A DNA stretch of 64,000 bases, taken from Epichloe hybrida (taxonomy: Eukaryota > Ascomycota > Sordariomycetes > Hypocreales > Clavicipitaceae). Of the stretch, positions 27,909-40,393 are shown in pieces (within the stretch, counting starts at the first letter, position 1; each line of letters starts with the position of its first letter). The notes beneath the pieces were generated by a model that was not told the DNA's origin, did not search any database, and saw only the letters and a list, made by a program, of their open reading frames with translations. A program made the position numbers and the translations under genes. The stretch covers positions 248,001 to 312,000 of the forward strand of contig JAFEKR010000009.1 in NCBI GenBank assembly GCA_019022495.1, in the 5' to 3' direction.

Positions 27909-29961
27909 CAGAGTATTGCATTACAATGTGTATTGTATTGTATTGTTTATATTGTATTATATTAAATATAATACAATACAAATTATTTTATAGTAAATAT
28001 AATAAATACAAATTAATTTGTAGTAACTACACTAACTACAAACAATACAAATGTATTGTTAGGTAAAAAAAAAGTATAACTTTTTATTAACTAAGGTTAT
28101 TATTAGGATTAATAGAAAATTAGTTAATAGAACCCTTATATTATTAGCTATTTTATCTAATTAGTTATCTAATTAGTTATATAATTTATAATATTATAAT
28201 ATTTTGTTAATTTTACTATAACTAGGGTTATATATAATATTATAACTTTTTAATAATACTACTATACTTAATACTTTATTTTACTAATATAGCTAAAAGA
28301 AAAACCTTCTTATTATATTATTTACTATTTTTATTAATTGTTTTCTATTTCTATAAATTATTATTATTACTTATTTAAAAAAAAAACTATAAACTAAAGT
28401 AATTAAATAAAATAAACTACTAATTAGCTTACTACAAGTACCTTATTATAGGTTATTATAGCTTAGAATAGCTTATATTAGCTTATAATAGCATATATTA
28501 GGTTATAATAGTATATTATAGCTTACAATAGCTTATAATAGCTTAAGATAGCTTTTAATAGCTTAAGATAGCTTATACTAGCTTAAGTTAGCTTATACTA
28601 GCTTATACTAGCTTATACTAGCTTATACTAGCTTATACTAGCTTATACTAGCTTATAATAGCTTAAGATAGCTTATACTAGCTTAAGTTAGCTTATACTA
28701 GCTTAGGATAGCTTATACTAGCTTATAATAGCTTATAATAGCTTATAATAGCTACTATAGCTTATAATAACTTTACTATAGCTTATAATATTCTATAGCT
28801 TCTAATAGCTTATACTAGCTTAAATAGCTTAGGTTAACTTAGAATAGCTTAAAATACTAATATTACTAATAAATAAATAATAAAATATAAATACTAGTAA
28901 TTATAAGTAAATTACTATAGTAAAAGCTATAGTTTTTAATAACTTAGTATTTTAAGGTTTTTAAAAATATTAATATTATAAAAATGTTTTCTTTTTTATG
29001 TTTTTTAAAATAATAATAAAAGTAAGATAATAGTAATAATAGTAATAATAAATTAAGGTTATTAAAGTTATTAAATCTCTTATAATAAGTATAGTATATT
29101 ATATAAAAGTTAGTCTTACTATTATTTTTAAAAATAAGTTAAACTTATTTCTATAGCTTATTTAAGCTATATAAGGTAACTAAAATATACTATTAAGAAT
29201 CTATTAAAATATTATAAATATTATAAATATTTTCTATTATATTCTTTCTTTATATATTATTATAATAAGATATATAAAGTTACTATATATAACTTCTTAA
29301 AGCTTTAGAATTATAAAGCTTAAAGTAATATTTAATTAGTTTAAATAGTAAATAAATAGTTTAAGCTTTTTTTAAGTTCTTACTTTATTAATAATGATAT
29401 TTAAGTACTAAGTATATAGTCTATTTACTTATAGATGTTTATTTAGATTTCTAATTTAATTTAATTATATTAGTTTAAGGTATTTTTAATTAAATTAATT
29501 AAATTAATAAAAGAAATATAAAATAATTCCTAATAATAGTAAATAAAATAATTAGAAGGTTTTTCTTAAAGTTATATTAGTAAAATAAAGTAATAAGTAT
29601 AATATTATTATTAAAAAGTTATAATATTATATATAACACTAGTTATAGTAATATGTTTAAAATAATATAATATTATAAATTATATAACTAATTAGATAAA
29701 ATAGCTAATAATAAAAGGTTTCTATTAACTAATTTTCTTTTAATCCTAATAATAACCTTAGCTAATAAAAAGTCCCACTTTTTTTTTTACCTAATAATAC
29801 ATTTGTATTGTTTGTAGTTAGTGTAGTTACTACACTAACTACACTACAAAATAATTTGTATTTAATACAATATAATACAATAAATACAATTTTTTTTAAA
29901 TACAATACAAATACAAATTTTTCCGAAAAAATACAATAAATACAATACAAACAATACTCTG
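27909..29961. mobile_element. hAT-like fold-back element, copy II (2,053 bp)
   Basis: The ends are CAGAGTATTG and CAATACTCTG, with a perfect 8-bp duplication ACTATAAG (27901-27908 and 29962-29969). The paralogous Copia-1 sequence has a single ACTATAAG at 3608-3615, a true empty site. The tips carry TTGTA/TACAA pentamers. The left arm (to about 28,380) and the right arm (from about 29,480) are near-complementary over several hundred bases, so the element folds back on itself. The core has a 10-bp array (GCTTATACTA/GCTTATAATA, about 28,440-28,760). It is non-coding. Confidence 0.88.
28440..28860. repeat. 10-bp tandem array (GCTTATAMTA) in the core of fold-back copy II
   Basis: About thirty tandem 10-bp units with A/C variation at one position form the core. 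The same unit, in either orientation, forms the core arrays at 7,780-7,880, 41,473-41,575 and 45,375-45,485. Confidence 0.85.
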
Positions 29962-30678
29962 ACTATAAGTAAAGTAATATAACCCTTAAAAATATTATTA
30001 CTTAAAACCCTAAAAAGAGTAAGCTAAGTGCCTTAAGATTTTATTAACTACTTTAAAGAGAGTTTATAAAGGGCTATACCTCTCTAATATAGTAAATATA
30101 AAGCTTTATAAGCAAACCTTAAATATAGTCTTTAATATCCCTAAATATTAGGTAGTAAAGTATATATATATACTAGGCTTTAAGAACCTTACTAGTTTGT
30201 CAAGCGGAAAACAACACCCTAAAAGACACGATGCTAGCCCACGGTCATAGGTAGCGGTAACGTCTGCTCACGTCAGAAAGGTCAATTAACTTAATAGCAG
30301 CGATCATAATAATAGCTAAATTAGTCTTTACAGATAGAGACAATTTAGATTAAATAGTCTGTTAGATTAGAAGTGACTTTTTAGTTAAGTTAGGGAAATA
30401 ATCTTATTAATTTATCTTATTAAGGTAAACATAATAGCAGCTATAGTAGCGCTAGGCATTTAAGTTAAAAATCTAAAGTTAGGCGTGCATAAAGAACCTT
30501 AAAAGAATCTAGCTATAGGTAATCTCTTTATAGATTAAATAGTCCCTTTGCCTAGATAACTAATATTATTATCCCTTATTATGTTATTTATCCCTGTGAT
30601 CCCCTATATCCCTTGTGCTTGTCATCGCGAATACGCGCGTTTATAGGCACGCGTATTACGGCACATAACACCTCCCTA

Positions 30679-30717
30679 ACTGTTTTCCCTTCCTAGCCCC
30701 TAGGAAAGGGAAAACAG
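30679..30717. repeat. Long hairpin next to a miniature element
   Basis: CTGTTTTCCCTTCCTAG and CTAGGAAAGGGAAAACAG pair with one bulged base around a short CCC loop. It directly abuts the left end of the 30720-31129 element. Confidence 0.8.
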
Positions 30718-30719
30718 TA

Positions 30720-31129
30720 CGGATGTCCAAGTCAAAAGTCGTGTCCCCTACACGCTGCTGCCTAGAGTGGCCTAAGGCATTAATATAGTAGCCTAAGGCA
30801 CACAAATAGTCTAGAATAACATAAGGAAAATTAAACAAGGTATCTCTGCCATATAAACTACATACAAAAGTGACTTATCCTAGTTATTATTAGATTCTTT
30901 ATAAGCGGAGATAGAAGTAGCTAGGCAAGGGAAGCAGCTAGATAAGGCAAAAGCTAGCTAACTTTGGCAATAGTTGTAGCACTAGTGGCAAAAGCGGGTA
31001 AAGAGAGGGGAACTAGAGAAGAGGTAAGCCTCTTATTTAATTTACCTAGTGAGACTACGACCCCGCTAGCTAATTACATCATTAACTAGGGTCGCGTGCA
31101 GGGGACACGACTTTTGACTTGGACATCCG
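30720..31129. mobile_element. Miniature inverted-repeat element, 410 bp, TA target duplication
   Basis: Terminal inverted repeats of about 35 bp begin CGGATGTCCAAGTC. They are identical on both sides through GTGTCCCCT and differ by one A/G transition after it. TA flanks both ends (30718-30719 and 31130-31131), which suits a Tc1/mariner-type miniature element. There is no transposase. It sits in an island that largely escaped RIP. The only open frame across it (30656-30838, minus) shows no recognisable protein. Confidence 0.75.
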
Positions 31130-33437
31130 TAACAAAAAGGGTAATAACCAAAGTGTTCTCAAGCGTGACCAATGGCAGGGTGTTGTGTTTTAATTCCTGG
31201 GGTCTGCGAAGGCGCCTGTAGCAATTGTATCTGGAATTCCGAATGGGTCTCGTGTAGTGAGCTATGAGTGGCGTTTTGCTTCTAGGTATTGTCCTTAGTT
31301 ATCATAAGAAAGAGCTCTAGCTCCTTTCTTAGGTAAGGAATAGTCTACAGAGGCAGCGGGGGCCCTTTTACTTAATCCGAACTCTATTAACTTTAAAAAC
31401 TCTCCTTACCTAGTAATTAATATGCCTCCCCCTTTTCTAAATAGCTTATAAATATAAGATAAAGGAAAGAAAATATAGTTAATTATTAGGGAAAAAGGGT
31501 AGTAAATAAAGGAAAATAGATAATTTAGCCACTAGGCTATGCCTTAATTACTTAATCTTTAGCATTTAAATTAATGTTTACGTATTTTAGAAATAAAACT
31601 TAGGAAAAAATAAAGAAAACGTTTCTTAATCTATACACTATTAGTGCATAGGAGGGTACTTTATATACTCCTTAAGTTATTTGTTTATTAGTTAAGGTAA
31701 CTATACCTTAATCCTATAGTATAGAGTTCTCTAAGGTAGGAGTTTAACTTCTTCTTCCTTAAGGATTATTGCTTCCTAGTTAGATCTTTCCTACTAGCTT
31801 ATATGCTAATTATTAACTATTTAATTAGATATATTATGCTAAGCTACTAATAGCATAATAGCTAAGACTTCTTTATTATACTTATTAGGGGTTACTTCCT
31901 TTATCTAGCTACCTTAGGGAGTATATAGCTATTTATTTACTATAAACGTTTACTAGCTTTCTAAGTCTAGGATAAACTTCTTAATATAATCTCCTAAGAT
32001 TGTTTTTAAGAGGCAGATCCTATCTAATATTCGTAGGTAATAGGCTTTAGAGACTAGCGTGTGTTTATAAATCTAAAATAGTCTATTTTACCTTATTATA
32101 AGTTTCTTTATAGTGGATATATTAATATTCCTTTAGATGTTATATACTAGGATAAGATCCCCTAGTTTTAATTAATCTTTCCTAAGAGAAGTAGCTTAGT
32201 TCTTATTAGTTTAGTTTATAAGGCACTGCCTAAACTCTAATACCTTTTTCCTTACTTTCTTAATATCCTTAGCTTTCCTTTTAAGTATCTAGACCTATGC
32301 CTTAAATAAGTCTTATCTAGAAGTGATTACATCCTAATTAATTAGTCTCTAGGTTAGGAATTTTACTTCTAGTATTAAAATCAGCTCCTATCTATAGATT
32401 AAATAGAAGGCAGACTTCCTATGCAATTCTTAGATAGTGGTATAGTTTATAAGGAGGGCTTTATTAAGATACTTTAACTATTGCCTATTTAATCCTCCTA
32501 GCTTCGCTAGAGTAGATGTAAGGGACTAATGTCTAGCTTTAATAGGCAAGTTCGCTTTTGGGTTATACCTAGATATCTAAATCCCTATAATGCTAATATC
32601 TACTAGTGCTTCTTTAAGGTTTCCTTGTATTTCTAGGCCTTTATTATAGACTATAAAGCGAAAAAGCCTAAATCTACTAATTAAGAAGGAAAGGAACTTC
32701 CTAATTACTAGTATTATTGTATTCCTAACTAGCATAGCCTCTACCTATTTAGTTAGGTTACACCTGGCTTCTAAGAGATACTTATATCTATGATTAATTA
32801 GAAGATACTAAGTATTAATATAGATCTTGCTTATTAGGTTCCCTAGTGTGTCTAGCACTAAAAGTTCTTATAGTTACTAAGGTGTGAATTTCTAATATAT
32901 CTTATAGTATGCTAATATCTCTTAAGCTATATTCTAAAGCCCTTTTCACTAGTATTGCTGCTTTATTACTTAAAAAACCACTTTAACTCCTTTATAGCTA
33001 AGTTCCTTATAGATAGCTTTAATAATTGCTTATTATTATTTAGGTATGTTAATAACTAGCGCTAGTCCCTTTATAATTCCTATTAGCCTTTTCTAAAGAT
33101 AACTCTTTTCTAGGTAAAACTTCTTTACTTTATTATATAGTTTTCTATAGTCCTTTGCGCTAAGATTAATTAGTCTTTAAAGGGTTATTAAGAATTTAAT
33201 AACTTATTATATCTCTTTAGAGTAATTTCTCTTACTATCCTTCTTTATCTTAACGCTATTAAGATATAAGTTAATAAAATCTTTAATGTCCCCTTTAACT
33301 TCTTAATCTAATTAATCTAAAGCCCTAGGGCCTTTCCTAGATAAGGCATCTATAATATAGTTCTTTTTGCCTAGAATATGTTATATAGAGAAATTAAAAA
33401 GCAGGATATAACTAATCCATTATGTAATAAGAGCTCT

Positions 33438-33719
33438 TGTTGCTTCCTCCGGACGATAGTTATTCCGGCCGTGGCCAAAGTGTAGGTCCACTAAAGGGAT
33501 GCACGCGATGCGATTGGCTGCATCGCGGGCGACCCCGCACCGCTTGTAGTGGCTTTGCACTATAGCCTTACTTTTCCCCCTTTTTGCTTACCTTCTCTTC
33601 TAGCTAGATTTCTCTCCCTCTCCCTCTTCTTTTCTCTCTTAGTTATTTAGCTATTATTATTAACTTTATTGAATTTAACCTTATTGCACTAGTGCGAACG
33701 TTCCTTAGTGGAACTAACA
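33438..33719 (+). repeat. 5' LTR of the short Copia element
   Basis: 282 bp, starting TGTTGCTTCCTCC and ending GGAACTAACA. It retains GC-rich motifs lost from the Copia-1 LTR at 1696-1983. The following CTAATTAGTGGTTAAC is also present after the Copia-1 LTR, and would be the primer-binding region. Confidence 0.85.
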
Positions 33720-34183
33720 CTAATTAGTGGTTAACTATAATTATAGATAAGTTAGGTATTACAAGAAAAGACATTTCTGCAGACGCCACAGCTACTACCC
33801 CTTATTATGCTAAATTAATAGTTATTACAGTAAAGAGGCATAACTATAGAGTGTGCTAAAGGAAGATAGACTAGAATCCTAGCAACAGGCTTGTTAGACT
33901 TCTAAGAGATTAATCTATTAACTCTTAGGCCTTTAGGATATTTAGTTAATTATTAATCTTATTATTTATCACAAGAAAACTAACTAAATAACTAAATCTA
34001 TTGCTATAAGGTATTTCATTCGAACCTAACGTTAAAAACAACCCTTAGCTAAGCTAGCTAACAGACCTATAACCCTCTGTTCCTTTTAATAGGTATCTAT
34101 AGAGACAACTCCCCCCCTCTGCCCTCACTCTCTTTTTTCCCTTATTATAATTAACCGTAACGGTCTTCGCACCTCTATACACA

Positions 34184-34757
34184 ATGCCCTAAGCAAGACT
34201 ATTAAAGGATAAATTACTAAGGCAATTATAACCCCTTTCCTATGCGCTTACAAGAGATTAGAAAGAATTCGCTAAGCTAAATCCTAAGACTACTATATAG
34301 CCTAAGCTTAATAACTATATTACAGGATTTATTAACCTTAGTAAACGTTAAGGTTAGAGAGATAATAACCTTTAGGAAGTATTTAAAGAGGACTTTAAAG
34401 GTTAGTTAAGGGATACCTTTAGATAGGCCTCTAGTGAAATCATATAAGAGCTCTAAAGCTCCTTACGAGATAGTGGCGTTTACGTTCCCTAAGCTCCTTT
34501 AACTGCGGCTGCCTTATAATAAGTAATTTAAGAAGAGATAAGATTGCCATGGCCTAAGACCGAAGACCCTAAAGACTCTAAGAACTAAGCTAAAGCGTTA
34601 ATCAAAGAGATTGTGGCCGAGGCGTTAATTAAAGAGATTGTGGCTAACGTTATAATCGGAGAGATTGCGACTAACACTTTAACTAAAGCTTTGATTAAAG
34701 AGATTATTACTAAGGGGATGCTAATTAAAGCATTCTCCGCAGAAGAAGAGATCTAAT
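34184..34757 (+). pseudogene. gag remnant of the short Copia element
   Basis: It begins ATG-CCC-TAA-GCA at 34184, where the third codon was probably CAA, and continues in one frame to a TAA-TAA near 34,757. The many TAA/TAG codons replace Gln. Part of it aligns with the Copia-1 gag around 2,870-3,190. The 3' part encodes 9-residue repeats of the form A-L-I-K-E-I-V-A-N in 27-bp units (about 34,595-34,720), which the larger copy lacks. It is not functional as read. Confidence 0.6.
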
Positions 34758-35493
34758 AAGCTGCTAAACGCGAGGATTATCAAGACCTTAAGGGTTAATG
34801 ACAAGCATCTAAACCTAAGGATCGTTAAGGATAACCACGCAAAGATCGTTAAGACCCGATGCCCACATGCGATGTTAAACAACGTTTTAAGATAGAAAGC
34901 CGCGAGGGGAATAACACATCGCGAGGTCTATCGTGTACGCACATATCACGGATGCGTACGTCACGTACTTATGTAGGCTTGTTCCCACCTATCACGGTTA
35001 ATTTAGACTATCGGAATCAAGGAGGCACAATACCCTCGAGCTCTTCATCCTCGAGACCTTTACCCTCGAGACCCTCGTTAAGGCACGAGACCCTCACCCT
35101 TAAGACCTTTATTAACTTAAGCAGAGCTATGGTTCAGGTTAAAGGCTAGATGACGAGACTGACTGACCGGAAGAACTAACGACCGAGCCAATAAGAGGCT
35201 CGCATCTATTATTAGTATTCACTTGTGTTTATTTTGACTTTTATCGCGTTTTTGAGCCCCTTTTAAACCTGCAAATCGATTTGACCTATGAGGTTAGGCG
35301 GAGGGGAGGATTGACATAATAGGCATGCAAGTACAGATTGTAACAACCAGGTTAATTAGAATAACCGAAGCCGTGACGGCCAATAAGAACCGTGGATTCC
35401 TATTAAGGGATTCACTTATGTACACTTTCCTTTAATCCGATTTTTATTGCGTTTTTAGGCTCCTTTAGCCACGAAGAAAAGAGAGACTACTAG

Positions 35494-35775
35494 TGTTACT
35501 TCCTCTAGATAATAGTTATTCTAGCCGTGGCTAAAGTGTAAGTCCACCAAAGGGATGCACGCAATGCAATTGGCTGCATCGCGGGCAACCCCGCACCGCT
35601 CGTAGTGGCTTCGCACTATAGCCTTACTTTTCCCCCTTTTTGCTTACTTTCTCTTCTAGCTAGATTTCTCTCCTTCTCCCTCTTCTCTTCTCTCTTAGTT
35701 ATTTAGCTATTATTATTAACTTCATTGAATTTAACCTCGTTACACTAGTGCGAACGTTCCTTAGTGGAACTAATA
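35494..35775 (+). repeat. 3' LTR of the short Copia element
   Basis: 282 bp, starting TGTTACTTCC and ending AACTAATA, where TAACA has become TAATA. It differs from its 5' partner mostly by C-to-T and G-to-A transitions. Confidence 0.85.
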
Positions 35776-38700
35776 GCTCTAGGTATATTATTAACCGCGC
35801 TATTAAGCTAATGTATAAGAACTTATAAGTTTATTTCTAATGTAAATAGGACTCTATAGAGGTGAATTTGTAGTTTTCTTAATGCGTAAATAACCGCTTA
35901 ATATTCTTACTTAGTTGCATTATACTTAGCCTTAGTAATAGTCTAAGTACTGCTTTTATATTAAACTAGATACTGTTTGCTATTAATAATTTATAATAAT
36001 ACAGCCCTCTATCTAAGTAAGCTTATATTAACTATTAGTATAATTTCTCTAAAGCCTAGTCTAAGATTAAGTAAAATAAGGATTAGGGCTATTATTATTG
36101 CTTTCTTTAGGATATCTATAGCTTTTTATTACTTTAGTCCCTATTCCTAATCCTTTGTTTTCCTTAGTAAAATCACTAGTGGTTTTACTTTCTATATGTA
36201 GTGTTTTACCTAGATATAGTAAACTCCTATTAACCTAATAAAGGATTATACTTCTAATTAATCTTAATAAACCTTTTAGTCTAAAATCTTTATAATCTTC
36301 GCTTTAGTTAGCTTTTACCTATTTATCTTACACATAAATCCTATAATTTCTGCTAATTTCTAGTAGAACTTTAACTTAGACGCTAAGGCTATGTAACTAG
36401 AGAGCTTAATATTAACTAAAACTTTATTAATGTTAATTAAATACTCTATTACATATCTACGTACTCCTAGTATAATCTCCTCTTTATTATATATTATTAT
36501 TAGTCCTTTTACCACAATATTATCTAGGAAAGGTACGTAAATATAAGGGATTAAATTAAATAGGATTTATCTAATAATCCTAATAAACTAAGCTACTAAA
36601 TTAGTAGCTCCTTATAGTAAGTAATAAAGCCGCAAAAGTCTAATCACAGTAGAAATCATTATTATATTCTTACTCTTCTTTACTAATACTACCTAATTAT
36701 ATTTAGATAATAAGTTAACTATTAATAGGATCTTATATATTACGAAGCTCTTGCTAAATGCTTCTATGCCTTAAGGAATTAGCATATCTTATATTATTAC
36801 CTTATTATACTTTATAGCAAATAGAATTAGGCGAATCCCTTTATCCTTCTTTATAATAAGAAAATAAGGATTTCTATAAGAGCTATTACTCTTCTCTAAA
36901 TATCTATACTTTAGCTTCTTCTTTAGAAGATTAACTAATCTCCCTTATAACCTAAGAGGTATTAGGATTAAGCTTACTTACTATGCTTTATATTTAATAA
37001 CCTTTATAACTTATAGTAGCATAACTAGTAAGTTAACTTTCCTACATTCTAATAAGTCCTAGGCTAGCGCTACTTCTTAGTTATAAAGAATTTCCTTAAA
37101 AATATTAACTTCTTCTTATATTAAATATTCTTATACCCCTTTAACTATTTAATCTAAATATTACTAGGTTATTCTAAAACCTTGCAAATCTACGCAAAAT
37201 CTCCTAGTAATATATTCACTATACTTCCTAGATATATCTAGACATAACTTAGCCTTTTCCTATTTCTTTATCTTCTATTTTAGGTCCCCTTCTAGTGTTA
37301 ATCTATTAGAGGGAATGTTATCTTAGGGATGTATTTTATTAGCTTTTTGCTTATATATTGTGTTTACTATAAGATTAAGTGGTTTTAGTTATTACTAAGG
37401 CTTAAAATCCTTTATAACCGCTTTGAGTTATTAGGTATAGTTTACTATTATATCCTTAATTACCTCTTAGAAGATATTAGTTCCTTCCCTTATTATAAGA
37501 GAAATTAACTATTTATTATTATCTATTTCTATCTCTAACCCTTTATAAACTATTTAATCTTCCTCTGTTTATAGGTAACTAAATAAGATAACATTAATAG
37601 AGAGCTACTAGGCTAGCTACTTATTAGTGTATTACTATTAGATACTTCCTATAACTCTTAAGATAATAATAATATCCCTAAAGTAACACTAGGTATAAAG
37701 CTCTCCGCTTCTTAAGTAGTTAAACTATATCTAGGATAGTCTAAAAAATAGTATTCTAAGAATTAGGCTAATATTAACTAAGTCTAGACTAATATAGAAA
37801 TTAGTAAGTATCTAGATATTTCCTAGATATAGTCTTATCTAAACCTCCCTAATTATCTTAATACTATGTAATAAGAATAATATTATATTTATTATATTTA
37901 TTAGGTAAATCCTTAGTCTAAGTTACCTAGCTATGCTTTCTATAATTACATTCCCTTATAATCCTATGTTAATAAGCCTAGGGAGAAGCTCCCCTTCTAG
38001 GTTATCTAGCTAGACTTAGAGGTATAGTAAGTCTTATAGGTAATTAATAGTAGCTTATGGTTTTAAAATCACATTAAGCATGAAGTTTATCTAAGTAAGA
38101 TTAATTAAATTTTGCTAAGGTTTGCCCTATTCTAAGTAAGCTCCTAGTCTCTCCTAAATTTATTTCTATAAGGCTATATTAATCTCTAGTAAAGGCATTA
38201 TTAGTAAGCTATTCTTAGCTATAGCTTTATTCTTCTTATCTTCCTTAAGGGTCTCTTTTATTAATTAAAGAATTAAGTTAATCTAGTTCCTTAGATTAAT
38301 TAGTCTTAGGTTTAGTTTTACGCTAAACATTTTTAAAGGAGAAGCTAGCCCTAATATATCTCTATTATAGTAGCAGATATTTTCCACACCTTTTGCTTAT
38401 AAAAGACATTTATTACTAACTACCTTTGCTAGTGTTAGTATAATATAATAGATATCCTAAAAGGGCACTTTAACTTTCTTCTAAAAGACCTTATTATATA
38501 ATTAATTAAGAATCCTCTGTCTAACTTTATTTAATAGCTCTTTCTTACCCTTAGTTACTACTAAATTATCTTAAATAGGTTAAGTGTAAGGTTACTAGTC
38601 TTTTGCCTTATCTTCTATAATATCTTTAATCCTTAGGTGTTTTACTAACTATTTACTAATAGCTATAAACTTTATAATAATCTCTTTATTTTCCTTCTCC

Positions 38701-40393
38701 CTTACGCTTAGCTTCTTAAAGGTAATAGTAAATACTATGCCTAATATCTTACGCTTTAAGATAGATATTATATTAATCTCTCTTTTAGGTTAAAATTCTA
38801 CTAGATTAAACATACCCTCTATTTAATTAAATACTTCCTATTCTTCTAGTGTTATTTCCTAGCTTAATTCTCTATAAGGGCTATGTTCCTTAATTCTTAG
38901 AATTATATACACAATCTTATAGTCCTTAAAGTACTTAACCTAGAATATAGCTAGTTTATATATATAGCTACTAATAGAAAGAAATTTTATAAGCAAGAAT
39001 AAAGGCATGATTTAATGTCTTATATTATCTCTAATAGCTAAAATACAAACTACTAGGTTATATATAGCAAACTTTAATATCTTATTATATTTTAAAGCAT
39101 TACACTTTATTATAATATATAATTCTTTATTGCAGTAATAATAACGGTTTAACTAGTGGCCTCTTCCTAATATTATGTTTATTTTAAAATAGCGCTCCTT
39201 ATCTAGATTAAATAAACCTATATAATTTGCCTAATAAGTTTACTATTAATATTAAGGGTAGTCGCTATACTTCTTCTTAAGTAGCTTTACTATATTAATT
39301 TCCTTTACTACCTAGGCTATAACCATGATTTTTAGCTCCACTAGTTATTTTATTAGATCTTCTATTTAATCTTAGTATTTTACTAATCTAGGGGCCCCTT
39401 ATTATCCTATATTAGTATTAAATAAAATAGTCTTCTTAGCTTACTTATTTAAATTACCTAGTTCTAAGTAATTCTTTTAAGTAGCCTAGTAACTATTAAA
39501 GGTAGCCTAATTAAATAGTGTCTATATCTTAAAGCTAAAGTCCTTCTTGCCTAAAGCATAATTTTCTATATTAGCTAATTCCAGGTCCCTATTTTTAAGC
39601 TCTAGTTATATATAAACATATATATTAAGTGCTATCTAAAGTGGTTTATACTATATAACTAAGATTTCTTTATAAGTAAACCCCTTTCTATCTATAAAGC
39701 TTAAGATTAAGTGTTCTAGTAAGGCTTTATAAATATAGTTAGACTAGGTTATTATAGTTTTCTATCCTATTAGGTTTGCATTAGACATTAGAGCATAATG
39801 CTTCTATAACTAGTAATAGGTTTCCTTAATAGTCTTTAGCTATATTAAATTAAGGTCTTTAAGTTATTCTCTAGTATTTTCTATTTAATCCTAGCTAGTT
39901 ATATTAAACTATAAGAGTATCTCTTCCTTAGACTCCTTCTAAGATTATAATATAGTTAGCATTTTAACTACTTATTAGAGCTTTAGGTTAATATTACGCT
40001 TAAGTATCTTACGCTAATTTGCTTTAGGAATACCTATTGCTTTTATCTTTACCTTAAAGTCCTTAATAAAAATTAGCTATATTTTCCCCTAAAAACTACT
40101 AAATATTATACCTATTCTATATAGTAATAAGGGAAGTTTAATATGCTATTATCTCTCTAAGAAGCTTTATAAAGGTTTTTACATTAAGCTCTCTAAGAGA
40201 TTTAGGTGTCTTGCCTTTATTATTAGGGTCTTTACCTAAGCGGTTATTAAACTAAGTTTAAGCTAGGCTAATAACTATCTTAGGATTAAGTGGTTCCTAA
40301 CTAGTAACTAGGGTACTAGGTAATAGTAAGTCCTAAAGGTCCTTTAGGTAACTTAGGTATTTGCTAGGTCCTGCTTTACTTAGCTATTAGGAG

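Larger units (their letters stand above)
27142..30195 (+). mobile_element. Copia gag fragment, second copy, split by fold-back copy II
   Basis: It runs parallel to Copia-1 positions of about 2,957-3,850. The two share ACTATAAGTAAAG and TAGGCTTTAAGAACC, with small differences including an extra roughly 120 bp near 27,500. A fold-back element is inserted at 27909-29961. The fragment stops at about 30,195 with a jump into a GC-richer block. No coding frame survives. Confidence 0.75.
30196..31190. mobile_element. GC-richer repeat block, possible DNA element of about 1 kb
   Basis: The left edge (AAAACAACACCCTAAAAGAC at 30,208-30,227) is repeated near 54,645-54,690 in non-RIP form. Its right side ends with an inverted AGGGTGTTGTG at about 31,178, suggesting imperfect terminal inverted repeats. 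Differences between the two left ends are C-to-T or G-to-A changes. It contains the TA-flanked miniature element 30720-31129. No target duplication was identified, so the limits are uncertain. Confidence 0.4.
33438..35775 (+). mobile_element. Short non-autonomous Copia element with two LTRs (2,338 bp)
   Basis: The LTRs are 282 bp each (33438-33719 and 35494-35775), starting TGTTRCTTCC and ending AACTAACA/AACTAATA. They are flanked by the 5-bp duplication GCTCT (33433-33437 and 35776-35780). A purine tract (GAAGAAAAGAGAGA) precedes the 3' LTR. The internal 1.8 kb holds only a gag-like frame and a GC-rich tail, with no protease, integrase or polymerase. It keeps many CpG sites, so it is a younger insertion than its surroundings and would have relied on Copia-1-type proteins. 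Confidence 0.85.
31191..40393 (-). mobile_element. Gypsy-2 retrotransposon, minus strand, RIP-degraded, interrupted
   Basis: A different Gypsy family from Gypsy-1. On the minus strand, gag-side sequence occupies about 38,300-40,390 with degenerate knuckles near 39,160. Reverse transcriptase lies near 36,500, where P-F-L-D-N-I-V-V-K-G replaces the fungal Gypsy F-L-D-D-I-V-V-K-G motif (36510-36530). RNase H follows toward 35,800, and integrase-side sequence continues left of the insertion into 31,300-33,430. A short Copia element (33438-35775) interrupts it. LTRs were not identified. The right end abuts fold-back copy III. Confidence 0.65.

Noticed and set aside
34859..35149. 96-codon open frame in the short Copia element
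   Set aside because: No domain; composition reflects the GC-rich non-coding tail; begins after the gag remnant ends.
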